Origin: DASYML01 sp036399835
GTDB taxonomy: Bacteria; Acidobacteriota; Blastocatellia; Pyrinomonadales; Pyrinomonadaceae
Direction: 5' to 3'
DNA: 27,410 bases
Assembly (NCBI GenBank): GCA_036399835.1
Contig: DASWMI010000049.1
Span: 1 to 27,410, forward strand
This document shows positions 17,772 to 24,829 of the stretch, in pieces. How positions within the stretch are numbered: position 1 is the stretch's first letter; each line of letters opens with the position of its first letter. The notes beneath the pieces are model-generated. The model was not told where the DNA came from. It saw only the letters and a program-made list of their open reading frames with translations, and did not search any database. The translations under genes were made by a program, and so were the position numbers.

Positions 17772-19865
17772 TCATTCGCCAGAGTCCTCCTCGACGCTCG
17801 AAGAGGCCGGGATATTACGCGCCGCCACCAGCTTGCCCTTATGATAACCTTGCAGTTGTAGAACCGAATTGGCCGGCAGATGAGCTGGTAAGTCAAACTC
17901 CGTCTCGTCGTCGCGCACATTCTCGGAGTCTTGAATCCTCCCGTTGAGATAAAAATCGAGCCGCGAGATATTTTTCGTTTTGACCAGGAGAGTTTGCGTT
18001 CCGTCCGCGTTCGACATCAATTCGGCTGAAAGATGACGCACCGGCTTGCGAGCCAATATCTTCGCCGCATGCGCAATCAAATCCTTGTTTTTTTCCTGAA
18101 GGTCAGCCTTCGTCATGAAGTGTTTCCTGTCGGGCGGGACGCCAAACTCTTCAAGCGGTGTGCCCATCAGACGTAAGCTGCGGCGGATCGCCACCGTCAT
18201 ATTGACCCCCTTGGGTAAGGGCTTGAAAGGCGTGTCATTGCCCGCGCCGCTCATAATGTTGCTCAGGTCCTGGTGACTCCAGACATTGGCCCCGCCCGCG
18301 CCCGTGCGCCCGCTGGTCCCCAGGATGACGCCGATCTGATGGTCCTTAAAACCAGCGGCGAAGATGTCCGTGGTGCTGTAACACAAAGCATCTGTGATCA
18401 GCACTACTGGACCATAATATTTCTGGCCCCGATTATTGCAGGCTTCTTCAGTCGTGAGAGGGAAGCCCAGCGAATAAGTCGCTCCGGTCAGGACCGATTG
18501 CCTGATAGAACTGTGCCAGGGCTTGAAGTCTTCCTCGTCTGAACCGATGCCGCAAATTTTGAGGTTAAGTGGCGTGTTGATGAACTCGAAAGGTTCAGGC
18601 TTGATTCGCTTCGGAGTTAGGAGTTGAAGCAACTGCTCACCCGCATTGACGTTGCCGCCACCGTTGCTGCGCACGTCGATGATAAGCCCATTCTGTGGCA
18701 GCTTATCCAGCAGTCTCTCAAACTCATCGACAAAAGCGTCCACATTTTTGGTCTCAAACGAGAAGATGCGTATGTAGGCGAAAGTTCCGTCGGGTGTTTC
18801 AACGCTACGTGCACGGAAGATGCCCGGCAAGTTGGGTTTGATTTCAAGCGGATGCTTTTTCTCGCTGGCGGCCAAGTAAGCTGAAGGGTTATCTTTGATT
18901 TTTTTCTCATCCTCGACCACTGACGGGGCGAACACAACCTTCTTGAGTTGATTAATGACAGACTTCTCTTTATTCAAGCCAATCTTCGTCGCCAGTTTCT
19001 GCGGACTTGAAATCAGCTTGAAATCCTTCCTAATCCGCATGGTCGGGACGACTATCCAGCGATGTTTGAACTCGCGTGGCTGTCCCTTATCATTGAGATA
19101 GGTGATGGTGACCCATTCTTCGTCCGGCAGGAGCGAGCTCATCATCGGTCTGATGGTCAATGAATCGAGGCCAACAGCAAACCGCGCATCCCGATTACTG
19201 CCACACTGCTTCTCTCCATTGATTTCAATGACGCGCTTGATGGGAACTCCATTCCAGTAGAGCACCTCGACGCCCGGCTTGAAGTCCGGGGGGAAAAATT
19301 TCTTCAAGTGGGGTTGGGAGGAGACCAGGAGATGCGAAACCATAAATCCTTGCTCCATGTGATGAGAGAATCTTCGCCCTTTCTTCTCGACGAAATACTC
19401 TTCAATCAGAAATGGGAGAATGGCGGCCCACTGGTTGAAAGGACTCGGGAGAAAATATCTCGTGTGAAAATCGCGGAAGGAGGTGAATATTTCCAGCATC
19501 TCTGAGTGAAATTGAATCTCATCACACAGATGCTTAAAATTTTCGTTGAGGTAACGAAGCTGTAAGAGCTTTAATTTCTGAATCGGGTCAATAGCGTGCA
19601 TGGCCTTCTTCAGAGGCAGATGAACATAGTTCGATTCAAGGAGCAGTTGCGCCTGTTCGATAATCCGGAGGCGATCCTTGACCGACAGTGTGCCCACCCG
19701 CCGCCGGAACTGGTGAAGGTCTATCGCCGACGTCAACTGGGGTCTGACGGCGGACGGAACGCCCCTCAAATATTCAAAGTCCTTCGGCAATCTTTCGCTC
19801 TTTGATTTACGCGAATTTCGTCCGTTGATACCAGCTCTCGACAGCTTCCCTTTCTTTTCGTTCAC
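17772..19865 (-). CDS. S41-family (C-terminal-processing/TSP-like) peptidase without signal peptide
   Basis: This 697-residue protein has the S41 peptidase landmarks in its second half. A beta strand with NGLIIDVRSNGGGNVNAG (392-409) is followed by the nucleophile loop TDALCYSTTDIFAAG (Ser497) and VILGTSGRTGAGG. Upstream, SFRDFHTRYF (129-138) matches the conserved D-x-H-T of the family, and a PDZ-like stretch (GVEVLYWNGVPIKRV) lies near 198-212. A C-terminal beta domain of about 85 residues ends in an acidic tail. The first 35 residues are Lys/Arg-rich rather than hydrophobic, so it is predicted cytoplasmic, whereas most S41 enzymes are exported. The start is GTG at 19865, with AGGAGG eight bases upstream. 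It lies between the 98-residue unknown gene and the Gly/Lys-rich gene. The fold and class are sound; the substrate is unknown. Confidence 0.87.
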   Translation of the reverse strand: MNEKKGKLSRAGINGRNSRKSKSERLPKDFEYLRGVPSAVRPQLTSAIDLHQFRRRVGTLSVKDRLRIIEQAQLLLESNYVHLPLKKAMHAIDPIQKLKLLQLRYLNENFKHLCDEIQFHSEMLEIFTSFRDFHTRYFLPSPFNQWAAILPFLIEEYFVEKKGRRFSHHMEQGFMVSHLLVSSQPHLKKFFPPDFKPGVEVLYWNGVPIKRVIEINGEKQCGSNRDARFAVGLDSLTIRPMMSSLLPDEEWVTITYLNDKGQPREFKHRWIVVPTMRIRKDFKLISSPQKLATKIGLNKEKSVINQLKKVVFAPSVVEDEKKIKDNPSAYLAASEKKHPLEIKPNLPGIFRARSVETPDGTFAYIRIFSFETKNVDAFVDEFERLLDKLPQNGLIIDVRSNGGGNVNAGEQLLQLLTPKRIKPEPFEFINTPLNLKICGIGSDEEDFKPWHSSIRQSVLTGATYSLGFPLTTEEACNNRGQKYYGPVVLITDALCYSTTDIFAAGFKDHQIGVILGTSGRTGAGGANVWSHQDLSNIMSGAGNDTPFKPLPKGVNMTVAIRRSLRLMGTPLEEFGVPPDRKHFMTKADLQEKNKDLIAHAAKILARKPVRHLSAELMSNADGTQTLLVKTKNISRLDFYLNGRIQDSENVRDDETEFDLPAHLPANSVLQLQGYHKGKLVAARNIPASSSVEEDSGE

Positions 19866-19889
19866 AAGCGTAGCCTCCTATATGTTTCG

Positions 19890-19899
19890 AGGTTAACCT
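19890..19899. promoter_or_regulatory. Palindrome next to the S41 ribosome-binding site
   Basis: AGGTTAACCT is a perfect ten-base palindrome ten bases upstream of the AGGAGG of the S41 gene. It could be a small operator, though ten-base palindromes also arise by chance. Confidence 0.25.
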
Positions 19900-20147
19900 G
19901 TCTATCACAGTTACCGCAGGAGCGCGTCCCCGGCCTCTCTCCAGACCGCGCAGAGAATTTGTACTGTTTCTGAGGCCATCCGGCGCATCAACGATCCCCT
20001 TCTAATAAAGAAGGTCCGGAGAATATTTCGCTGGATGGGTGGTCGGGATCACGCACATTCCGTAGTGAGTAGCTTCGCCATCTTGAGGCAAAGAATGGTT
20101 AATGCAAATAGCTTGAGCTATAGCTTACCCTCATTTAAAGGTAACGG

Positions 20148-20176
20148 AAAGAGGCTGGCAGAGGCTTCAGCCTTTT
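20148..20176 (-). terminator. Candidate terminator after the 98-residue gene
   Basis: On the minus strand AAAGGCTG pairs with CAGCC(T)CTTT across a ten-base loop, followed by a short T-containing stretch. It begins about 30 bases after the stop codon at 20208. The stem is short and imperfect, so it may only reduce readthrough into the S41 gene. Confidence 0.4.
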
Positions 20177-20207
20177 GCGCCGGGCGGCGCGGACCGCGAG
20201 GCCGCTC

Positions 20208-20504
20208 TTATTCTCTAAAGACCAGCACATCCACCGGCTGAGTCAAGATAAAAGCTCTGCCTTGAAACAAAGCCGCGCTCTTTCTGGCCTCGCTGAATTT
20301 TTCAATTTTCAACTTTCCCAGTTTCTTTGTGTCAGTTGTTTTATACACGGCTTCGGTCGCCTTCTCGCCGTTATCCAAAACCGTGTCGAGGCTTTGCAAC
20401 TTTCTTTCCAAGTTGAGCTCGTCCGTGTTGCAGGTGATTTGCAGCGTGTTCAAAGAATCTATATCGCCGCTTGAATAAAAGAGGGTTTTCGTGTCGCTAG
20501 CCAT
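20208..20504 (-). CDS. Unknown small protein (98 residues)
   Basis: No family is recognised. The protein is soluble and mixed alpha/beta: an N-terminal stretch with polar beta character (TLFYSSGDIDSLNTLQITCN), a central helical part rich in Lys, Glu and Leu (LNLERKLQSLDTVLDNGEKA), and a C-terminal strand GRAFILTQPVDVLVF. It has a single Cys and no signal peptide or transmembrane helix. The ATG follows GGAGG at about eight bases, a strong site. It starts 22 bases after the stop of the exported helical protein gene, so the two are very likely cotranscribed and may work together, although one is predicted exported and the other cytoplasmic. Confidence 0.78.
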   Translation of the reverse strand: MASDTKTLFYSSGDIDSLNTLQITCNTDELNLERKLQSLDTVLDNGEKATEAVYKTTDTKKLGKLKIEKFSEARKSAALFQGRAFILTQPVDVLVFRE

Positions 20505-20526
20505 TTTCGTTTTCCTCCAAATTCTA

Positions 20527-21555
20527 TTATTGGTTACCCACTTCAGCCGTGATTAGATTAATTTTCTTGACCAAATCACGCCGGTTGATGGCGGTCAATT
20601 CCTCTCTCAAATCACGTAAAGCGTTCAGAATCTCTTCTCCATTGTCGGTTGTCGGTGACAACCCTTTGACTTTAAGCAATTTGGCTATTTCCTTATCCTC
20701 TCCCAACCTTTCGACTATCTTTTGGAGTGTTTTGAGAGCGGCTTCTTTTGTAGTGTCATCCTGAAGTTTGGTTCTTAGAGTCTCTCTAACCGGAGCAGCA
20801 TCTGCCGCTGCCTGAAGGTCGTCCTCCGTGGCGGCAGACGTTAACGGCTGGTCCTTAACTTCGCGGAGTCTTGCCTCAGCGTCAGTTTTTTCTTTACCGA
20901 CGGAGGAGCTAAGGCTGGATAAAGCGGCGTCGAGCGTCCCGGCATCACGATAAGCTCGTAAATCGGCACGCGCATCTTCCCAGGAATACTGTGTGACATC
21001 GCGGTCTCGCTTGGAGAGAATATCGGTTAAGATTGTTGCCCGGTCCGCCGCCATCTTGTTGATGAGCACCTGTCTTTCCAGTAGTTGGAAATTTTTATTC
21101 AAAGATGTTCGAGACGCTTGCAGCGCACCGAGCCCCTCGGAAATTATTGTTTTTCCTCTCTCGCCGTTGGTCAGGCTGATCGCGGTGGCAGCACCTATCT
21201 CCAGGAAATCCAATAAAAACTGGAACAGTTGGCGCTTCTTCCTGTCATTTCTTAGATAGCTAATAAACATTGCATCCACTTGTTCTCGACCGATGCCAAT
21301 CAATCTATTTCTTAATTGTCTGGCCTGTTCTCTATCGGTGTCCGTGGTGCTTTTAACTTTTCTGTCATACTCATCCTTAATTGCTTTAATGCTCTCCAGA
21401 TTAAAGGCGGAGGGGTCTGTTGAGCTGTTACTAAATATTGGCGGGAGCTTTTGCGCCTTTATATCCGTTGTCTGGATTAAGACCATAAAAAGCAGTGAGC
21501 TAAGGATCACTGTATAACGAAAAAGGCATTTGAAACCTGAGTTTTCCGCTTTCAT
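20527..21555 (-). CDS. Exported helical protein of unknown function
   Basis: This 342-residue protein has a signal peptide: MKAENSGFKCLFR, a hydrophobic core to about residue 29, and probable cleavage after DIKAQ near 35. The mature part is almost entirely helical and charged. A short, less polar segment with Gly/Ala (FLEIGAATAISLTNGERGKT) is followed by long amphipathic helices (QASRTSLNKNFQLLERQVLI, KTLQKIVERLGEDKEIAKLL, LRDLREELTAINRRDLVKKI), suggesting a coiled-coil or helical-bundle assembly. The ATG at 21555 has GGAGG nine bases upstream and gives a clean signal peptide; the frame extends to 21681 but without comparable signals. It is followed after 22 bases by the 98-residue gene. No family was recognised; a role outside the cytoplasmic membrane is inferred from the leader only. 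Confidence 0.78.
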   Translation of the reverse strand: MKAENSGFKCLFRYTVILSSLLFMVLIQTTDIKAQKLPPIFSNSSTDPSAFNLESIKAIKDEYDRKVKSTTDTDREQARQLRNRLIGIGREQVDAMFISYLRNDRKKRQLFQFLLDFLEIGAATAISLTNGERGKTIISEGLGALQASRTSLNKNFQLLERQVLINKMAADRATILTDILSKRDRDVTQYSWEDARADLRAYRDAGTLDAALSSLSSSVGKEKTDAEARLREVKDQPLTSAATEDDLQAAADAAPVRETLRTKLQDDTTKEAALKTLQKIVERLGEDKEIAKLLKVKGLSPTTDNGEEILNALRDLREELTAINRRDLVKKINLITAEVGNQ

Positions 21556-21847
21556 TATTGTATCCTCCGATTTTGAATTTGCGTTGCTGCTCATTGTTGA
21601 ATGAGAAAATCCCCCAAAACATTTCAGCCACAAAAAAATTATTCCTCTGAGGGAAAGCGGTCGTAATCTTTCTCTCAACACGGCTCAACACTGAGAGTAT
21701 CTCCCCCGCCTTAATAGTCACGCTTACTCACCGTCGAAAGCCTTTTCTCTTCTGGACCAAAGACCAACAGCTCGCGCCAGCGAGATCGCGCACCGCAGTT
21801 GAAACATTTCCAAGATAAGAATCATAACCAAATAGAGGAGGCTTAAG
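21556..21847. other. Divergent intergenic region (292 bases)
   Basis: This gap separates the minus-strand exported-protein gene from the plus-strand mini-membrane-protein pair, so it must contain promoters for both. A weak plus-strand candidate is TTGAAA (21799-21804), 17 bases, TCATAA (21822-21827), but it would leave almost no leader before the ATG. No clear minus-strand promoter and no gene were seen. Confidence 0.4.
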
Positions 21848-22240
21848 ATGGACGCCCTATCTATGGCTCTGAACTACGAAATGCTGTTCCTGCTCACGGG
21901 CCTCGTTGTGTTAATCACGTACAGACTCCTGACCAATAGGATCAATATGAGAGGCCTGCTGCTCGACAAGACGAGCGGACGCGCCTTCAGTCCCGGTCGC
22001 TTACAACTGCTCATCGTTACAGTAGTCATCGCGCTCTACTACCTGCTGATGGTCTTTGATACCAGGGAGACGGGCAGACTCCCCAACATGCCTGATGAAT
22101 TTCTTCTAGCGTTGGGTGGAAGCAATGTCGTCTACCTGGGCGGGAAGCTGTACGGTCTGCTCGCGAGCAGGCTCGGGTTCGCCTCGCCCCGGCTCAGCGA
22201 GAGAGCTTTGCAAACAAATGAACGGAGGATGAAGAGATGA
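21848..22240 (+). CDS. Small membrane protein A of a paralogous pair (unknown)
   Basis: This 130-residue protein has two clear transmembrane helices (about 11-28 and 51-71) and a third, less hydrophobic Gly-containing segment (about 84-106). Between the helices is a short polar region with DKTSGRAFSPGRLQLLIVTV, and before the last segment a conserved-looking LPNMPDEFLLALGGSNVVYL. The same plan and key residues recur in the next gene, so the two arose by tandem duplication. GAGGAGG sits seven bases before the ATG. The last bases overlap the next start (ATGA), implying translational coupling. No family name was recognised. Function is unknown; the pair could form a hetero-oligomeric membrane complex or anchor the downstream hydrolases. 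Confidence 0.83.
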   Translation: MDALSMALNYEMLFLLTGLVVLITYRLLTNRINMRGLLLDKTSGRAFSPGRLQLLIVTVVIALYYLLMVFDTRETGRLPNMPDEFLLALGGSNVVYLGGKLYGLLASRLGFASPRLSERALQTNERRMKR

Positions 22241-22686
22241 CAACGATTTCAGTACTCGGCCTGACCATAGGATGGATACTGACCGTCTTCATAGGAGTGC
22301 TAGCAGTGATGATCCTGTGGAAGATATGGAAGGGCGACATTGACATTAATTATCTTATCAGCGACGAGAACGGCTGGGCGAGCCTTTCGCGCTTCCAGTT
22401 CCTCGTATTTACCTTTGTCGTCGCGATTAGTCTGTTTTACCTCATCGTAAGCAAAACGCCACCGGCTTACCCTGCCATCCCGAAAGAGATACTCGCCTTG
22501 CTCGGTATCAGCAGCGGCTCCTACGTGCTGTCAAAGGGCATCCAGAATAGTAGAGACGTAGGCATGACGGAGGCTGGAAACCCACCCCCCAAAGCACCCC
22601 TGACACCCACGAACACGCCGGTCACGGGTTCAAGCACGTCATCCGGCACGCCTGCTTCAGAGACATCGCCGCCGCTGGTGGCCTGA
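22237..22686 (+). CDS. Small membrane protein B of a paralogous pair (unknown)
   Basis: This 149-residue protein is paralogous to its upstream neighbour: transmembrane helices at about 8-30 and 53-72, then IPKEILALLGISSGSYVLSK (81-100) in the position of the Gly-rich third segment. SDENGWASLSRFQFLVFTFV aligns with the RLQLLIVTV region of protein A. It differs by a C-terminal tail of about 40 residues rich in Pro, Thr and Ser, which looks like a flexible linker. The start codon overlaps the previous stop by four bases. GGAGGATGAAGAG provides the ribosome-binding site inside the upstream gene. It precedes the PHP gene by 160 bases. The duplication is visible in the sequence; the function is unknown. 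Confidence 0.83.
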   Translation: MTTISVLGLTIGWILTVFIGVLAVMILWKIWKGDIDINYLISDENGWASLSRFQFLVFTFVVAISLFYLIVSKTPPAYPAIPKEILALLGISSGSYVLSKGIQNSRDVGMTEAGNPPPKAPLTPTNTPVTGSSTSSGTPASETSPPLVA

Positions 22687-22846
22687 CACTTGAGGACGCG
22701 GGCTTAGCTATTCGGCATTTCGTGGCTTCACGCACTGAGACCTTTGACGTGTGCCGTCACGCGCGGATGTTTTGCCTGCTCCACCTTTCGCTTTATGTCA
22801 AGAGCCGACGGGGAAGCCCTTCTTTGAAAAATGCGAGGATGAACCC

Positions 22847-24415
22847 ATGAGTAAACAGCGGGAACCCAAAAAAACAAACAACGTCTTGCGGAACAGTCTA
22901 CCCGGCATCGCGCTCATCATTGCTTCAGTGTTGCCCTCTGCCTTGAACCCCACGCCCTCCACCGCTCCTCCCGGTGATGACACAGTCCCCACCGCTACCG
23001 CTCCCGCGCGACGCTCGACCAAAGCGGCGGCATCCACTGCCGCCGCTTCCTCTCCGTCGAAAATCTTCTTCGGGAGTCTCCATTCACACACGAAGTATAG
23101 CGACGGGTCAGGCACACCTGCCGACGCCTTTGCCCACGCGCGCGACCAAGGCAAGATGGACTTTCTGGCCGTAACCGAGCATAACCATAAGGACGCGGAG
23201 AGAGGGATTAAGAATGACGACCCGCGTAAGGATGGGATATTAATCGCCACGCAGCCCGACCTCTATAATGGAAGCGACTCGGCATCGCTCATGAGTGCTG
23301 CCCGCAGCTTCACAAGCAACGACAGCTTCGTCGCCCTCGCCGGTCAAGAGTTCTCCACCATCAGCTCCGGCAACCACATCAACGTGTTCGAGGTAGGCAG
23401 AGTGGTTGATGTGGCGAACGGAGACTTTGCATCACTCTATGATGGCTGGCTGACGCAGACCCCCGATTCGCTGAACGAACATCCGCTGGTACAGTTTAAT
23501 CACCCTGATTTCAGGGCCGACACCGTGAACGGCAACCCACCTGAGCGAAATGATTATGGCCTGGATGACTTCGGTAGTGACTTTGGCGAACTGGTCAGAC
23601 ACTCCGAAAAGTATGTCGCCCTGATCGAGATTGTTAGCGGTCCAGCACTCACGGACGGAACGAATCTACCTATTACTAGCAGGCTCCGCCACGAGAAGGA
23701 TTACTGGTTCTATCTTAACCAGGGCTTTCATCTCGCGCCGACCGCCAATCAAGACAACCACTTCTCCAACTGGGGAACGATAACGCGCGCGCGCACCGCC
23801 GTACTCGCCGACCGACTCACAAAGCCCGACATCATGCACGCGCTGAAAGCGCGTCATGTCTATGCGACCGAGGACGAAAATCTGCAAGTGCGCTTCACCG
23901 TCAACGGCCAGCAAATGGGTAGCATCACCCGTATCCCACAGCCGGAAAATCTTGCCATCGAGGTCGAGGTCTCCGACCCTGATGAGCCGGACGCGCAATA
24001 CAAGGTCGAACTATTCCGGGACGAGATTGGTGGAGAAATGATCGAAACCGCTGCCGAGGAGTCACAGCTCGAAGGTGACGGCAGGGTCAGCTTCTCCGGA
24101 CAGCGATTCGAGTCGGGCAGGGTTTACTACTTTGTTAAGGTGTCGCAAGTCGGGACCGATGGGAGAGAGGAATTCGCTTGGACTGCGCCCGTTTGGATTG
24201 AGTTGGGCCAGCCAGCGCCGCCCTCGCCCGAAACGGATACCACGCCCGCCGCGTCGCCGCAGACAGCGCGCTTTGTCTACAGCCGCAACTCAGAAATCTA
24301 CCACTTCGCAAACTGTGTTGACGCCGCGCGTATCAAGCCCGAAAACAGGATCGAGAGTGATGTGCCGCCTGAAGATAAGAGCTTGCACAAGAACTGCCCC
24401 CGCGTACAGCAATAA
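22847..24415 (+). CDS. Exported or anchored PHP-domain metal-dependent phosphoesterase with C-terminal Cys/His module
   Basis: This 522-residue protein starts with a charged leader and a hydrophobic stretch (LPGIALIIASVLPSAL, 18-33), either a signal peptide or an N-terminal anchor, then a low-complexity Ala/Pro/Thr linker to about 70. The PHP domain begins with HSHTKYSDG (79-87) and EHNH (111-114), the usual metal ligands. Later His/Asp-containing segments VQFNHPDF and TANQDNHFSNWG complete the CehA/McbA-like pattern. A beta-sandwich region follows (about 350-455). After a Pro/Thr linker, the last 45 residues (SRNSEIYHFANC to HKNC) resemble the small Ada-like metal-binding module found behind nuclease domains, with Cys490 and Cys517. 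The ATG at 22847 has GAGGA eight bases upstream; a GTG at 22751 is possible but adds non-signal sequence. The substrate is unknown. Confidence 0.86.
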   Translation: MSKQREPKKTNNVLRNSLPGIALIIASVLPSALNPTPSTAPPGDDTVPTATAPARRSTKAAASTAAASSPSKIFFGSLHSHTKYSDGSGTPADAFAHARDQGKMDFLAVTEHNHKDAERGIKNDDPRKDGILIATQPDLYNGSDSASLMSAARSFTSNDSFVALAGQEFSTISSGNHINVFEVGRVVDVANGDFASLYDGWLTQTPDSLNEHPLVQFNHPDFRADTVNGNPPERNDYGLDDFGSDFGELVRHSEKYVALIEIVSGPALTDGTNLPITSRLRHEKDYWFYLNQGFHLAPTANQDNHFSNWGTITRARTAVLADRLTKPDIMHALKARHVYATEDENLQVRFTVNGQQMGSITRIPQPENLAIEVEVSDPDEPDAQYKVELFRDEIGGEMIETAAEESQLEGDGRVSFSGQRFESGRVYYFVKVSQVGTDGREEFAWTAPVWIELGQPAPPSPETDTTPAASPQTARFVYSRNSEIYHFANCVDAARIKPENRIESDVPPEDKSLHKNCPRVQQ

Positions 24416-24666
24416 TATAGTCGCGTGGCTGCGTAAGCGGTCTAAGGCTGAGAGCAAATTACAAGGGTTGCCTAGCAAGAATTAGTTTGAGACGACGTGA
24501 GGCTTGAAGAGAGCTTTGCTATGCAGCAATCTGACAGAGACTCGCGACAAGCTTCGCCAGCGCCGTTGCATCAATCCAGGCTGAGGAGTTGTGAGAGCTT
24601 TCTTTGTCTTCAACTAATCTCTGCGAGACAACCGCAGAACGCAATACTTGGCGCGACAAATATTAA

Positions 24667-24695
24667 TTGACACCTTAACGTTTAAGCTTTATAAC
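24667..24695 (+). promoter_or_regulatory. Sigma-70-like promoter for the PhoD-like/papain-like operon
   Basis: A perfect TTGACA (24667-24672) and TATAAC (24690-24695) are separated by exactly 17 bases, about 130 bases upstream of the start codon. This is the best -35/-10 match in the window. A second TTGACA at 24705-24710 has no partner. Confidence 0.7.
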
Positions 24696-24742
24696 ACCCG
24701 CGAATTGACAAGGGAGCTTATTCGGCTGACTCACGCTGAAGC

Positions 24743-24764
24743 CACATCTGTCTTCACATCTGTC
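24743..24764 (+). repeat. Short tandem direct repeat in the leader
   Basis: CACATCTGTC occurs twice with a 12-base period (24743-24752 and 24755-24764), between the promoter and the PhoD-like start. It is too short to classify and may be a regulator-binding array. Confidence 0.35.
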
Positions 24765-24829
24765 AGTTGAGAATCACGCAAGCTTTTGATGACACGGCAG
24801 CAATCTGACGCCGGGAGAAGTAGAGACAG

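Larger units (their letters stand above)
19866..20207. other. Intergenic region upstream of the S41 gene (342 bases)
   Basis: No gene is supported. It holds a hairpin after the 98-residue gene (20148-20176), the perfect palindrome AGCTATAGCT (20116-20125), and AGGTTAACCT (19890-19899) just upstream of the S41 ribosome-binding site. No convincing -35/-10 pair was found, so it is unclear whether the S41 gene has its own promoter. Confidence 0.45.
24416..24829. other. Intergenic region upstream of the PhoD-like gene (414 bases)
   Basis: No gene is supported. It contains a strong promoter candidate (24667-24695) and a 12-base tandem repeat (24743-24764). A 13-base direct repeat GCAGCAATCTGAC lies at 24523-24535 and 24797-24809. 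The second copy is just upstream of the PhoD-like start, so the spaced repeats may be protein-binding sites or chance. Confidence 0.5.
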
